Positions 46,932 through 56,377 of a DNA stretch of 64,000 nucleotides are shown here, piece after piece. Under the pieces are notes generated by a model. It saw only the letters and a list, made by a program, of their open reading frames with translations, searched no databases and had not been told where the DNA came from. This DNA comes from Streptomyces sp. QL37 (GTDB lineage: Bacteria > Actinomycetota > Actinomycetes > Streptomycetales > Streptomycetaceae). The first letter of the stretch is position 1; each line of letters starts with the position of its first letter. The position numbers and the translations under genes were made by a program. Where the stretch lies: the NCBI RefSeq assembly GCF_002941025.1, contig NZ_PTJS01000001.1:4216001-4280000 (forward strand). Reading direction: 5' to 3'.

Positions 46932-48647
46932 TCATCCGAGTACCGAGATCTCCGCGATGCCGCCCCGGAAGCCTGATGAGCCGTCGGGAGGCAGCTCCGC
47001 GATGCGGACCAGAACGTAGCGGGTCCGGACCGGCTCGTCGAGGGTCTTGTGCACGGTGCTCCCCGTCGTCTCGAGGTTCGTGAGGCGATGGGGGAAATCG
47101 GACAGCGACGTGGGCTGGGAAGCGGATTCGTCTGCTGCCAGTACTTCGGCCTTCTGCTGGCCGCGGTACATCTTGATGTCGATGCCGGAGACGTCCTGTG
47201 CGCTGCCGAGGTCAACGATTATGCCGCTGCCCTGCTTGCGGTTCGCAAGGTTGCCGAAGTTGGCATAGCCCACGTACCGGGGTGTGACCCAAGCGGTGTC
47301 CGACTTGCCGTCGATGGTGTTCGGAACGTCCTGCTGCTGAATTCCGGAACCGCTGGGGGTGAATTCCTCCGCGTCGACGATGCGGAGGTCCTTGAGGTCG
47401 GCCGGCACCTTGTCGTCGGCCCCGTCCTCCGCGGTCTGCGTCGGAGCCGGTTCCCCGGAGTCGTTGTCCCGGTTGAGCACGGTTTCTGCCAGCTGCCAGC
47501 TGCCGAGACCCAGAGCGGCGATGAGCAGCGCGGAGACGGCCCACTTGAGCACCCTGCCCGTGCGGCTCTGGAGCGGGGGTGGAGGAGCCGCGATGACAGG
47601 CTGGGTGGCCGAGGTGGGTCGTACCGACGGGCGCCCGTAGGTGCCCTGCTGGTACGTCGTGCGCTGATACTCCGGCGGCGCCGTGAAGGTGGGTTCCGGC
47701 GGCAGGATGCGGGGCATGGCCGCGACAGCCTTCGCCAGCTCGTCCGGGGTGGTGCACGGCTGTTCCTGCCGCGACGCGGTTGCGCCGTCGTTGGCGAGGG
47801 CGCGCATGGCCAGTTCGGACAGACCTCGGTGGACGCCGGCCCGCACCTGGTCCGGGGGAATCAGGCCCAGGTCCTTGGGGAGCCCGGTGAGACCGTAGGC
47901 ATCGCTCTCGTAGGGCCAGCGCCGGGTGAGCGCGGCGTAGAGCAGTGCGCCGATGGCCTCGGTGTCGGTGCGCAGCGGCTGATCGGCGGTGATGCCGCGC
48001 AGTGCGGCGTTCACCGCGAGGCCGCGGATCCGGTACTGGCCTGTCGAGCTGCGCAGTACGGCACCGGGGGTGAGGCGCAGATGTGCGAGCCCTTCGCGGT
48101 GTGCGGCGGCCATGGCCTGGGAGATCTGGCTCACGAGCTGGTAGGCGTCGTGGGCCTCGAAGGGGCCTGCGGCCAGCAGCGCCGTGAGCTCGGTGGCATC
48201 GGGGAGCCATTCGTGGACGACGTAGACGAGGTCGTCCTCCTCCACGGCGTCCAGGACCTGGACGAAGCGCGGGTCGCCGAGCAGCGCCGAGGAGCGGGCC
48301 GCGGCCAGCACCGAGCGGGCACGGGGATGATCAGCGGGCAGGAGGTGTACGCCTACCGCGCGCCGCAGCTTCTCGTCGACAGCACGCCAGCTGCTGAATC
48401 CGTCCAGTCGGGTGACGCACTCCTCGAGGCGGTACCGTCTGGCCAGTTTGTGACCGCTGTGCAGGTCGGGCGATGCCGGCACGGTGTCCGAGCTGTCGCG
48501 CCCGCCCTCCGCGTCCTGCGGGCCTGCGCCCTCTGAGTCCTGGGTTTGTGCCGTCCCGTCGGTCGTGGCCGCGTCCGCCTTGGCGGTCGGCGGCTCGTCG
48601 CCGCCGTTGTCGGCCACGTCGACGGCAGCCGTGCTACGTTCCGCCAC
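46932..48647 (-). CDS. MviN-associated pseudokinase with extracellular lectin-like domain
   Basis: A 571-aa protein. Residues 1-60 are acidic and disordered. Residues about 70-325 resemble a Ser/Thr kinase fold, but the catalytic HRD is replaced (AHLRLTPGAVL) and DFG is absent, so it should not transfer phosphate. One membrane segment (about 367-387) follows. The C-terminal ~150 residues form a discoidin/carbohydrate-binding-like domain (NTIDGKSDTAWVTP, IIVDLGSAQDVSGIDI). In mycobacteria these parts are fused to MviN; here they are a separate gene 129 bp downstream of murJ. In that system the phosphorylated pseudokinase recruits FhaA. GTG start with AGGAACG. Confidence 0.88.
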   Translation of the reverse strand: MAERSTAAVDVADNGGDEPPTAKADAATTDGTAQTQDSEGAGPQDAEGGRDSSDTVPASPDLHSGHKLARRYRLEECVTRLDGFSSWRAVDEKLRRAVGVHLLPADHPRARSVLAAARSSALLGDPRFVQVLDAVEEDDLVYVVHEWLPDATELTALLAAGPFEAHDAYQLVSQISQAMAAAHREGLAHLRLTPGAVLRSSTGQYRIRGLAVNAALRGITADQPLRTDTEAIGALLYAALTRRWPYESDAYGLTGLPKDLGLIPPDQVRAGVHRGLSELAMRALANDGATASRQEQPCTTPDELAKAVAAMPRILPPEPTFTAPPEYQRTTYQQGTYGRPSVRPTSATQPVIAAPPPPLQSRTGRVLKWAVSALLIAALGLGSWQLAETVLNRDNDSGEPAPTQTAEDGADDKVPADLKDLRIVDAEEFTPSGSGIQQQDVPNTIDGKSDTAWVTPRYVGYANFGNLANRKQGSGIIVDLGSAQDVSGIDIKMYRGQQKAEVLAADESASQPTSLSDFPHRLTNLETTGSTVHKTLDEPVRTRYVLVRIAELPPDGSSGFRGGIAEISVLG

Positions 48648-48776
48648 CGTCGTTCCTGCCTCCCCATTCGTTGCGCGATGCCAGCCAGCTCTGCACAGTC
48701 ACGCCAATTGTGCCCACACTCCGGCGCTATGCACGACACGCGGTGTCCAGCGATGGTTGTGCGGCTCGGAGGGCAT

Positions 48777-50936
48777 TCAGCGTCCGAGCCGTCCCCGGAC
48801 CATTCCGACCATGCCGTTGAGCTCCTCGATACGCATCTTCTTCGCGGCGACGAAGAAGATGCCCAGCAGGATGACGCTGCCACAGACCAATGCCACCACG
48901 GAGCCGCCGGCTCCTTCGCCGAGGGTCTTCAGAAGAGCGAAGCCCACGCCGCCGCCGACCACCGCCGCGGGGATCGCGGCCAGGCAGAGGCGGGCGTAGG
49001 TCCGCACCACACGGGCTCCGTCGAGGTCCCCGCCGAGCCGGTTGCTGAGCCGTCGCCAGGCGATGCCGACGCCGACCGCGTAGGCCAGCCCGTAGGAGGC
49101 CGCCATTCCCACGACTGCCCACTGCGCCGGAAGAATCACGTAGCAGAGGGCGGAAGCCGCGGCGTTGACCGCTGCCACGATCACCGTGTTGTAGAAGGGG
49201 GTGCGGGTGTCCTCGTACGCGTAGAAGCCACGGAGGACGACGTACTGCACGGAGTACGGGATGAGACCGAGGCCGAAAGCCATCAGGATGAAGCCCATCG
49301 ACCGTGCGGCCTCGGTGCCGCTGGAGGCGTAGAGCAGGGTGCACATCGGCAGGCCGAGTGCGAGGAACGTGAAGGCGACCGGGACGATGGCCACCGCCGA
49401 GTTGCGCAGACCCTGCGAGATGTCGTCCCGGACGGCTCCCGGGTCGTTGTCATGGGCGGCGCGGGAGATGCGGGGCAGCAGGGCCGCCATGACCGAGACG
49501 GTGATGATGGCCTGCGGCATGCCCCAGATCAGCTGGGCGTTGGAGTAGGCGAGGAAGCCTGTGCCGTCCTTGCCGGAGAGGCTGCCCGCCGAGGTCGCCA
49601 GCTGCGTGACGACGATGACACCGGCCTGGTTGGCCAGCACGAAGAGCACGGTCCACTTGGCGAGCTTGATCGTCTTGCCGAGCCCGTGGCCCTTCCAGTC
49701 GAAGCGGGGACGGAAGCGGAACCCGGCCTCACGGAGGTACGGGATCATGGCCAGGGCTTGGACCACCAGGCCGAGCAGCGTGCCGATGCCCAGGAGCTGG
49801 ACGCCCTCCGGCGGGATCGTCTCCACGCCCATCCGGGATTCTGCCGAGGTGCCGTAGACCCAGATGAACAGGCCGAAGGTGAAGATCATGACGATGTTGT
49901 TGAGGACCGGGGTCCACATCATCGCGCCGAACCGGCCGCGGGCATTGAGGATCTGGCCCATGACCACATGGATGCCCATGAAGAAGATGGTCGGGAGGCA
50001 GTAGCGGGCGAAGGTGACCGCGACGCTGTTGGCGGCCTCCTTGTTCGCGATCGTCGGCGACATCATGTGGATGAGCCATGGCGCGGCGAAGACGGCGAGG
50101 GCGACGATCACGGCCAGGGCGACCATGACCAGCGTCAGCAGCCGGTTGGCGAAGGCCTCGCCGCCGTCCTCGTCGTCCTTCATGGACCGGACGAGCTGGG
50201 GAACGAAGACCGAGTTCAGCCCACCGCCCACGGTGAGGATGTAGATCATCGTCGGCAGGGTGTACGCGATGGTGAAGCTGTCGCCGAGCATCGCGGCGCC
50301 CAGCGCCGCGGTGATCACGAGGCTGCGGACGAAGCCGGTGAGCCGGGACACCAGGGTGCCCGCCGCCATCACCGCACTGGATTTCAGTATCCCGGCGGCA
50401 CGGCCCCCGGACTTCGGCGGCACGGGTGCCGGAGCAGCCTCAGGCTCGGCCGGGGGGCCCGGGGGCCGGCCCGACCCCTCCTGGTCCCGGAAGAGGTGCG
50501 CGAAGGCGTCCTGCTCCCCACGGTCGTCGGAAGCCTGGGTGACCAGGTCGTCCACGCCTACGTACTGAGTGGTCGCCGCGTGGTCGCCGTACGGCAGGTG
50601 CCGGGAAGGGCCTGCGGGCTCGGGTGGCGGCGTCTGGGCCCAGATCCGGGGGTCGGGGGCGTACTGGGCAGCCGGAGGCTGCTGGTAGAGGGCCTGCGGG
50701 TCCTGGTAGGTGCCCGGAGGCGGCGGAGGATGCGAGGCGCGGTCGTAGAGCGCCTCGGCCACCGGGTCCTGGGCCGCGAGGTCCTGGGCCCGGTACGGGT
50801 CGTGGTCGTACGCGTGCTGCAGGTACGGGTCGGGCGCCTCTCCGTCCTGCCCGGCGCCCGGTGGCACCGGCGGACCGCTGGAAGACCCAGCTCCGCCCGC
50901 GCCCTGGCCGCGGTCACCGTCGTACGGCGCGTTCAT
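48777..50936 (-). CDS. murJ: Lipid II flippase MurJ
   Basis: A 719-aa MATE-like flippase of the MurJ/MviN family that moves lipid II across the membrane. The N-terminal ~160 residues are Gly/Pro/Gln/Asp-rich and cytoplasmic. About 14 membrane segments follow, with MAAGTLVSRLTGFVRSLVI and AYTLPTMIYILTVGGG at the start of the core. It ends soon after the last segment (GMVGMVRGRLGR), so the pseudokinase domain of the mycobacterial protein is missing and encoded next door. ATG start with GAGGTGGGG. Confidence 0.95.
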   Translation of the reverse strand: MNAPYDGDRGQGAGGAGSSSGPPVPPGAGQDGEAPDPYLQHAYDHDPYRAQDLAAQDPVAEALYDRASHPPPPPGTYQDPQALYQQPPAAQYAPDPRIWAQTPPPEPAGPSRHLPYGDHAATTQYVGVDDLVTQASDDRGEQDAFAHLFRDQEGSGRPPGPPAEPEAAPAPVPPKSGGRAAGILKSSAVMAAGTLVSRLTGFVRSLVITAALGAAMLGDSFTIAYTLPTMIYILTVGGGLNSVFVPQLVRSMKDDEDGGEAFANRLLTLVMVALAVIVALAVFAAPWLIHMMSPTIANKEAANSVAVTFARYCLPTIFFMGIHVVMGQILNARGRFGAMMWTPVLNNIVMIFTFGLFIWVYGTSAESRMGVETIPPEGVQLLGIGTLLGLVVQALAMIPYLREAGFRFRPRFDWKGHGLGKTIKLAKWTVLFVLANQAGVIVVTQLATSAGSLSGKDGTGFLAYSNAQLIWGMPQAIITVSVMAALLPRISRAAHDNDPGAVRDDISQGLRNSAVAIVPVAFTFLALGLPMCTLLYASSGTEAARSMGFILMAFGLGLIPYSVQYVVLRGFYAYEDTRTPFYNTVIVAAVNAAASALCYVILPAQWAVVGMAASYGLAYAVGVGIAWRRLSNRLGGDLDGARVVRTYARLCLAAIPAAVVGGGVGFALLKTLGEGAGGSVVALVCGSVILLGIFFVAAKKMRIEELNGMVGMVRGRLGR

Positions 50937-50985
50937 CGAAACCCCACCTCATTGTCCCCGGCCGACAGGCCCCGACAGACATCGC

Positions 50986-53283
50986 TCAACGGTCCACTTT
51001 CTCACCCGGGCCCGACGGGGTCCCGCTTTCCGGACCGGTGTCCGGCGTCGGGTCACTCGGCTGCTCGGGTTCGCCGCCGTCGTTCTCCACTGCGCCGCCC
51101 GCGACGGTGCGCTTGCGGTGGGTGTACATCCTGATGCCCGCCAGGACCAGCAGCAGCAGTCCACCGGCGATCACCAGGAGCACGGTCGGTGTGACTTCCG
51201 AGACCTTCACGGTGAAGGTCATCTCCTCGCCGTAGGGCACGCCGTCCGCGGTGAAGAGCCGCGCCGTGACCTGGGCCTGTCCGTTGGCATTGGCCGAGGC
51301 GTCGAACTTAACGGACTGGCTGTGCCCGCCCGCGATCTCGACCGGCTTTTCGGCGACCGCTCCGCCGTCGTCGAGCTTGAGCCGTGTGGCGTTGCCCGAC
51401 GTCAGACGGAGGACGAGGTGATCGACGCCCTGGACCAGTTTGTTCTGCACGGTCACAGGGATCGTGGCGCTGCGCCCCGACAGGGTCACATCCGACTTCG
51501 TGATCAGCTGGACCTCGTTGCTGAGGCCCTGCAGATAGGTGCGGACATCGTCGCGGTACCGCTGCGCCTCCAGCGGCTTGCCGCGCCACGACGTCGATAC
51601 GGAGCGGTTGATCGCGTTCCCGAACGGGGTCACCACCCGGTCGGGCTGCGTCAGGATGACCTGGAAACTGTCGAGCGAGCCCTGCGTCGTCCTGATGTCC
51701 TGGAACGCCTGGGTGGGCAGCTCCTGGCTCCGCAGCTTCTTCGGGTACCGGGAGGCGCTGGGGACCTTGGTGATGGCTTGTGCGTCGGGCTTCTGCTCCG
51801 CTGCCGCCGGCAGGTCGAGTGGCTGTGTCCAGTGTTCGGCTGTCAGCGCCTGCAGTGCGCGCGCCATGGTCTGTGCCTGAGCGGCGGTGGGAGTCCGCTG
51901 GGGGGCGACCACGATGCTGCGCTCGTTGTCCGGGGCCTGCTCCGTCACCGCCAGCGTCTGGGCCAGGAATTTCTGGACGGCCAGGGTCGAGGCGCCGGCC
52001 TTGGACATGTCGCCGGTGAACGCGGTGGAGAGCCGGTAGTCGGAGACGACGGCGGTGGTGCCGCCACCGATCGGCCGCGCCGACGTCGGCGTGTAGAGCA
52101 GCCCCCGGGTCTCCTGGAGGCTGTCGCTGCGAGCGATCACCTTGTGCGCGCCGGCGGATGTGGCGACGTCGACGACCGAGGGATCGATCGCACCGTCCAC
52201 GGGCCAGGCGAAGTCGGTGGACGGCTTCACATGCAGGACGGTCTCCACCGTCGTGCCCGCCACCTCGGTCGCGGTCTGCAGATGGCTGAGGGCGCCCGAG
52301 ACGTTCTTGCCTCGGTGGGCGATGGACGCGAGATCGGGGTCGGCGAACGGCAGAGCCACCACCTTCCCCTCCTTCACGGCCGCTTGCAGGTCGGTGAGCC
52401 ACTTCTTGGCAATGGCCTGGTTCGTCCCCGCGACCGTGGTGTCGCCGGCCTTGACCCGATAGTTCTTCGTCATCGCATCGACGGAGGCCAGCAGGTCCGG
52501 GTCGATCACCCAGGTGACAGGGAGCCGGCGCCCCAGAGAGACCAGCTGTTCCAGGCGCCCGCCGGGAGCGAGTTCGAGAGCCAGATCGTCATTGGCGAAC
52601 ACGGGGGTCTGCTGTTCGTCGGACCCCGTCTCCGCCGTGACATGTGCTGATGCGATCAGCGGCCAGAGGAAGGTGAGCTTGGTCTTGCTCTCGGCGTCCT
52701 CCGGCTGCCACGGCAGGAAGGTCCGCTGGATGCCGAGCACCTGGTCGTAGGCGTAGTCGGTGGTACGGCCCGTGAGGGATACCCCGAGCTGGTAGACGCC
52801 CTCCTCGCCCAGGTCCAGCTTGTCCACCGGCACGGCGAGGGTGAAGTCCCGGCTGACCCCGGCCGCGAGCTCCGGGACCTTCAGGGTGTACGCGCCACCG
52901 AGCTTGGCCGGGTCGCTCCCGGGCAGGTACCCGGTGCGCTTGGCGGCGTCGTCGACCGCACCTCTGCCGGACAGCTTCGGCCCGACGCGCAGGTCGACCT
53001 CCGAGTCCGTGATCGTCTTCTTCCCTCTGTTGGTGAGGGTGCCGGAGACGGTGAGCGTGTCGCCCTCGACCGGTGCGCTGGGGGCGAGCGTGTCCAGGGA
53101 CACATCGACGGTGCGCGAACCGGTCGGGGCCTTCGTGGCCGCCTCGGCCTGAGCCGAGGGCGCTGCGGGGCCGGCGAGGAGGCCGGCGATCAGTGGTGCC
53201 CCGACGATCAAGGAGGCCGTGCGCCGGAGCCACCGGCGGGCAGGGGAGGGATTCATCCCCTGAAAGTCTGCCGCCTCGGCCAC
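50986..53283 (-). CDS. DUF6049 family exported membrane protein
   Basis: A 765-aa protein with a basic, Trp/Arg-containing signal (RRWLRRTASLIVGAPLIAGL). A large extracytoplasmic region has beta-rich segments and an internal domain similar to polysaccharide deacetylase-like folds (VTWVIDPDLLASV). One C-terminal membrane segment (about 700-720, VLLVIAGGLLLLVLAGI) and a charged tail follow. The start is uncertain: GTG 53283 has GAGGGACGG upstream, ATG 53256 is an alternative. It neighbours murJ and cca, as in mycobacteria. Function unknown, probably wall-related. Confidence 0.88.
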   Translation of the reverse strand: MAEAADFQGMNPSPARRWLRRTASLIVGAPLIAGLLAGPAAPSAQAEAATKAPTGSRTVDVSLDTLAPSAPVEGDTLTVSGTLTNRGKKTITDSEVDLRVGPKLSGRGAVDDAAKRTGYLPGSDPAKLGGAYTLKVPELAAGVSRDFTLAVPVDKLDLGEEGVYQLGVSLTGRTTDYAYDQVLGIQRTFLPWQPEDAESKTKLTFLWPLIASAHVTAETGSDEQQTPVFANDDLALELAPGGRLEQLVSLGRRLPVTWVIDPDLLASVDAMTKNYRVKAGDTTVAGTNQAIAKKWLTDLQAAVKEGKVVALPFADPDLASIAHRGKNVSGALSHLQTATEVAGTTVETVLHVKPSTDFAWPVDGAIDPSVVDVATSAGAHKVIARSDSLQETRGLLYTPTSARPIGGGTTAVVSDYRLSTAFTGDMSKAGASTLAVQKFLAQTLAVTEQAPDNERSIVVAPQRTPTAAQAQTMARALQALTAEHWTQPLDLPAAAEQKPDAQAITKVPSASRYPKKLRSQELPTQAFQDIRTTQGSLDSFQVILTQPDRVVTPFGNAINRSVSTSWRGKPLEAQRYRDDVRTYLQGLSNEVQLITKSDVTLSGRSATIPVTVQNKLVQGVDHLVLRLTSGNATRLKLDDGGAVAEKPVEIAGGHSQSVKFDASANANGQAQVTARLFTADGVPYGEEMTFTVKVSEVTPTVLLVIAGGLLLLVLAGIRMYTHRKRTVAGGAVENDGGEPEQPSDPTPDTGPESGTPSGPGEKVDR

Positions 53284-53463
53284 GCGTATCCGTCCCTCGT
53301 CGTCGTCAGCTGGTGCCGGCCCTGCCGGTCTCTGCGTCCCCGCATGGTAACGATGCGCCCGACACCTGAGTGCCGGGGACCGTGCCACATGATCGGGAGA
53401 GTCTCGCAGGGACGCAAGAAACGATGACGCCCGGGCCGGTCGGTGCACGTACCCTTTTCTGTT

Positions 53464-54906
53464 GTGCCGAACGCCAACGAAGACAGCCCCCGTGCACTGA
53501 GTCAGGTGCAGCACCGCGCAGTCAGCGAACTGCTGCGGGTGTCCCCCGTCGCCGATGACCTCGCTCTCCGATTCCAGGAGGCCGGGTTCGGCCTCGCCCT
53601 GGTCGGCGGGTCCGTCCGCGATGCGTTGCTCGGCAGGCTCGGGAACGACCTGGACTTCACGACCGACGCCCGGCCGGAGGACGTACTCAAGATCGTCCGC
53701 CCCTGGGCCGACTCGGTCTGGGAGGTCGGAATCGCGTTCGGCACCGTCGGCTCGCAGAAGGACGGCTACCAGATCGAGGTGACGACCTACCGGTCGGAGG
53801 CGTACGACAGGACCTCACGCAAGCCCGAGGTCTCGTACGGCGACTCGATCGAGGACGACCTCGTACGCCGTGACTTCACGGTCAACGCCATGGCCGTCGC
53901 CCTGCCGCAGAAGGAGTTCATCGACCCGCACGGTGGCCTCGACGACCTGGCTCAGCGCGTCCTGCGCACTCCGGGTACACCTGAGGCGTCCTTCTCGGAC
54001 GACCCGCTGCGCATGCTGCGCGCCGCGCGCTTCGCCGCGCAGCTGGACTTCGAGGTGGCTCCCGAGGTCGTCAAGGCCATGACGGACATGGCGGGACGCA
54101 TCGAGATCGTCTCGGCAGAGCGGGTCCGTGAGGAACTCAACAAACTGCTGCTCTCCGGCCATCCCCGTAAGGGGCTGGGTCTGCTCGTGGACACGGGTCT
54201 GGCCGATCAGGTGCTGCCCGAGCTTCCTGCTCTGCGCCTGGAAAGTGATGAGCATCACCGTCACAAGGACGTCTATGAGCACTCCCTGACCGTCCTGGAG
54301 CAGGCCATCGATCTGGAGGAGAACGGTCCGGACCTCGTGCTGCGCCTTGCGGCCCTGCTTCACGACATCGGGAAGCCCAGGACGCGGCGCTTCGAGAAGG
54401 ACGGTCGTGTCTCCTTCCACCACCACGAGGTGGTGGGGGCCAAGATGGCCAAGAAGCGGATGACTGAGCTCAAGTACTCCAACGACATGGTCAAGGACGT
54501 CTCGAAGCTGGTGGAGCTGCATCTGCGTTTCCACGGATACGGCGACGGCGAATGGACCGATTCCGCGGTGCGCCGGTATGTGCGGGACGCGGGGCCGCTG
54601 CTGGACCGGCTTCACAAGCTGACGCGCTCCGACTGCACGACGCGGAACAAGCGCAAGGCGAACGCCCTGTCGCGCACCTACGACGGGCTCGAGGAGCGCA
54701 TCGCGCAACTGCAGGAGCAGGAGCAGCTGGAGGCGATCAGGCCTGACCTGGACGGCAACGAGATCATGCAGATCCTGGGAGTGGGGCCCGGGCCGGTGAT
54801 CGGTAAGGCCTACTCGTTCCTGCTGGAGCTGAGGCTGGAGAACGGCCCGATGGAGCGCGATGCCGCGGTCGCCGCCCTCAAGGAGTGGTGGGCCGCACAG
54901 GACTGA
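53464..54906 (+). CDS. cca: CCA tRNA nucleotidyltransferase
   Basis: A 480-aa class II nucleotidyltransferase that adds CCA to tRNA 3' ends; two of the three tRNAs in this window need it. The active site is GGSVRDALLG with DLDFTT. An HD domain (HRHKDVYEHSLTV, LAALLHDIGKP) follows in the middle, which can carry phosphohydrolase activity. I start it at GTG 53464 (PNANEDSPRAL); there is no clear ribosome site, and a leaderless or short-leader mRNA is possible. Confidence 0.93.
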   Translation: MPNANEDSPRALSQVQHRAVSELLRVSPVADDLALRFQEAGFGLALVGGSVRDALLGRLGNDLDFTTDARPEDVLKIVRPWADSVWEVGIAFGTVGSQKDGYQIEVTTYRSEAYDRTSRKPEVSYGDSIEDDLVRRDFTVNAMAVALPQKEFIDPHGGLDDLAQRVLRTPGTPEASFSDDPLRMLRAARFAAQLDFEVAPEVVKAMTDMAGRIEIVSAERVREELNKLLLSGHPRKGLGLLVDTGLADQVLPELPALRLESDEHHRHKDVYEHSLTVLEQAIDLEENGPDLVLRLAALLHDIGKPRTRRFEKDGRVSFHHHEVVGAKMAKKRMTELKYSNDMVKDVSKLVELHLRFHGYGDGEWTDSAVRRYVRDAGPLLDRLHKLTRSDCTTRNKRKANALSRTYDGLEERIAQLQEQEQLEAIRPDLDGNEIMQILGVGPGPVIGKAYSFLLELRLENGPMERDAAVAALKEWWAAQD

Positions 54907-54918
54907 GGAGCCCGCCAT

Positions 54919-54932
54919 GTTTCACGTGAAAC
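54919..54932. other. parS site 7
   Basis: Exact GTTTCACGTGAAAC at the centre of a 26-bp perfect palindrome (54913-54938), just after the cca stop. Confidence 0.93.
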
Positions 54933-54962
54933 ATGGCGCCGGGCGCCAAAGGTGAACCAAGA

Positions 54963-55002
54963 AGTGAGGGGCGATGTTTCACGTGAAACATCGCCCCTCA
55001 CT
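54963..55002. terminator. 40-bp palindrome with parS site 8 at its centre
   Basis: Bases 54963-54982 are perfectly complementary to 54983-55002, with no spacer. parS site 8 (54976-54989) sits on the axis. It lies between convergent cca and the MFS gene, and its right end overlaps the last codons of the MFS gene. As RNA it would fold into a strong hairpin in either direction, so it probably also serves as a terminator. Confidence 0.85.
54976..54989. other. parS site 8
   Basis: Exact GTTTCACGTGAAAC, 57 bp from site 7 start-to-start. This is the closest-spaced parS pair in the window. Confidence 0.93.
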
Positions 55003-56302
55003 CCTTGATGTGTGCGCGCTGGAGCGCGACGCTCACCCGCCGCCGATGGATCATGGCCATCGAGACGACGGCGTAGAGCACGGCGACGCTCAGCACCACG
55101 ACGACGGACCGACCGTCAGGGGGGAGTGCGAGGGCGGACACTCCGGCGGCAGCGACGAAGGCGACGTTGAACAGCACGTCGTAGAGCGAGAAGACCCGGC
55201 CGCGATAGGCGTCGTCCACGGAGGTCTGCACCTCGGTGTCCGTCGCGATCTTCGCTCCCTGGGTCACCAGCCCCAGAACGAATGCGGCCACCAGCATCGG
55301 GCCGGGGGTGAACGGGAGCCCCAATGCGGGCTCCAGGACTGCGGCTGCGCCGGCGCAGCCTGCCACCCACCCGTACCGCCCGAAGCGTCCCACCGCCCAC
55401 GGGGACATGAGGGCAGCGGCGAAGTACCCCGCCGCCGACGCTCCGAGCGCGAGTCCGAGCAGGGCGAGGCCTTCGGACTCGGTGTCGGACCAGGCGTATC
55501 GGCACAGCATCAGCACCATCACGGTCAGTGCTCCGTAGCAGAAGCGGAGGACCGTCATGGCCGCGAGCGCGTGAGCCGCGTCCCTTCGCTCGGCCAGATG
55601 GTGCAACCCCGCGACGAGCCCTCGGGCCGTGGTGCCGAGTGCCTCACGCAGTGGCACATGGTGCAGGCCCCGGTCCGGTCCGAGGAGTGTGCGGGGCAAG
55701 GTGAGGGAGACCAGCGCCGAGAGGAGATAGAGGGCCGCGCCCAGCAGGACCACGGCGGCATCGGACCCGTCCGTCAGCAGCCGGATGCCCAGCGCGAGGC
55801 CCCCGCCCACAGTGGCGGACAGCGTGCCGGCCGTCGGGGAGAGGGAGTTGGCGAGGACGAGCCGCTCGGTGTCGACAACACGAGGGAGGGCTGCCGAGAG
55901 TCCGGCCAGCACGAAACGGTTGACGGCGGTGACGCAGAGCGCGGAGACGTAGAAGAGCCAGTCCGGTACGGAACTCAGGAGCAGCAGGGCGGTGCAGCAG
56001 GCCAGCCCGGCACGCAACAGGTTCCCGTAGAGGAAGACCTGGCGGCGGGGCCAGCGGTCGAGCAGGACTCCCGCGAACGGGCCGATCAGCGAGTACGGGA
56101 GCAGCAGCACGGCCATGGCGGAGGCGATGGCACCCGGTGTCGTCTGGTTCTCGGGCGAGAAGACGACGTACGTGGCGAGGGCGACCTGATAGACGCCGTC
56201 GGCCGACTGGGAGAGAAGTCGTACGGCGAGCAGGCGACGGAAGTTCCGAAGGCGCAGGAGTACGCCCAGATCACGCACGACAGGCATGTGTGCAAGGGTC
56301 AC
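54998..56302 (-). CDS. MFS transporter
   Basis: A 434-aa membrane protein with about twelve hydrophobic segments. It has the MFS-type loop sequence FAGVLLDRWPRRQVFLYGN after segment 2. The substrate is unknown; the family includes drug exporters and siderophore exporters. The start is unsure: GTG 56302 or ATG 56287 (MPVVRDLGVLL), neither with a good ribosome site. It sits right behind a terminator for ino1, so its promoter must be very close or leaderless. Confidence 0.88.
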   Translation of the reverse strand: MTLAHMPVVRDLGVLLRLRNFRRLLAVRLLSQSADGVYQVALATYVVFSPENQTTPGAIASAMAVLLLPYSLIGPFAGVLLDRWPRRQVFLYGNLLRAGLACCTALLLLSSVPDWLFYVSALCVTAVNRFVLAGLSAALPRVVDTERLVLANSLSPTAGTLSATVGGGLALGIRLLTDGSDAAVVLLGAALYLLSALVSLTLPRTLLGPDRGLHHVPLREALGTTARGLVAGLHHLAERRDAAHALAAMTVLRFCYGALTVMVLMLCRYAWSDTESEGLALLGLALGASAAGYFAAALMSPWAVGRFGRYGWVAGCAGAAAVLEPALGLPFTPGPMLVAAFVLGLVTQGAKIATDTEVQTSVDDAYRGRVFSLYDVLFNVAFVAAAGVSALALPPDGRSVVVVLSVAVLYAVVSMAMIHRRRVSVALQRAHIKE

Positions 56303-56307
56303 ACATG

Positions 56308-56344
56308 CGGGGGGCCTCCGGGCGGATTGCCCGGGGACCCCCCG
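56308..56344 (-). terminator. Terminator downstream of ino1
   Basis: A roughly 16-bp stem (56308-56323 with 56329-56344) with one mismatch and one G-U, closed by GGATT. It lies 33 bp past the ino1 stop on the minus strand. Confidence 0.75.
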
Positions 56345-56377
56345 ACATGGAGAAGCGTGAAGCAGTGACCCGCTGGA

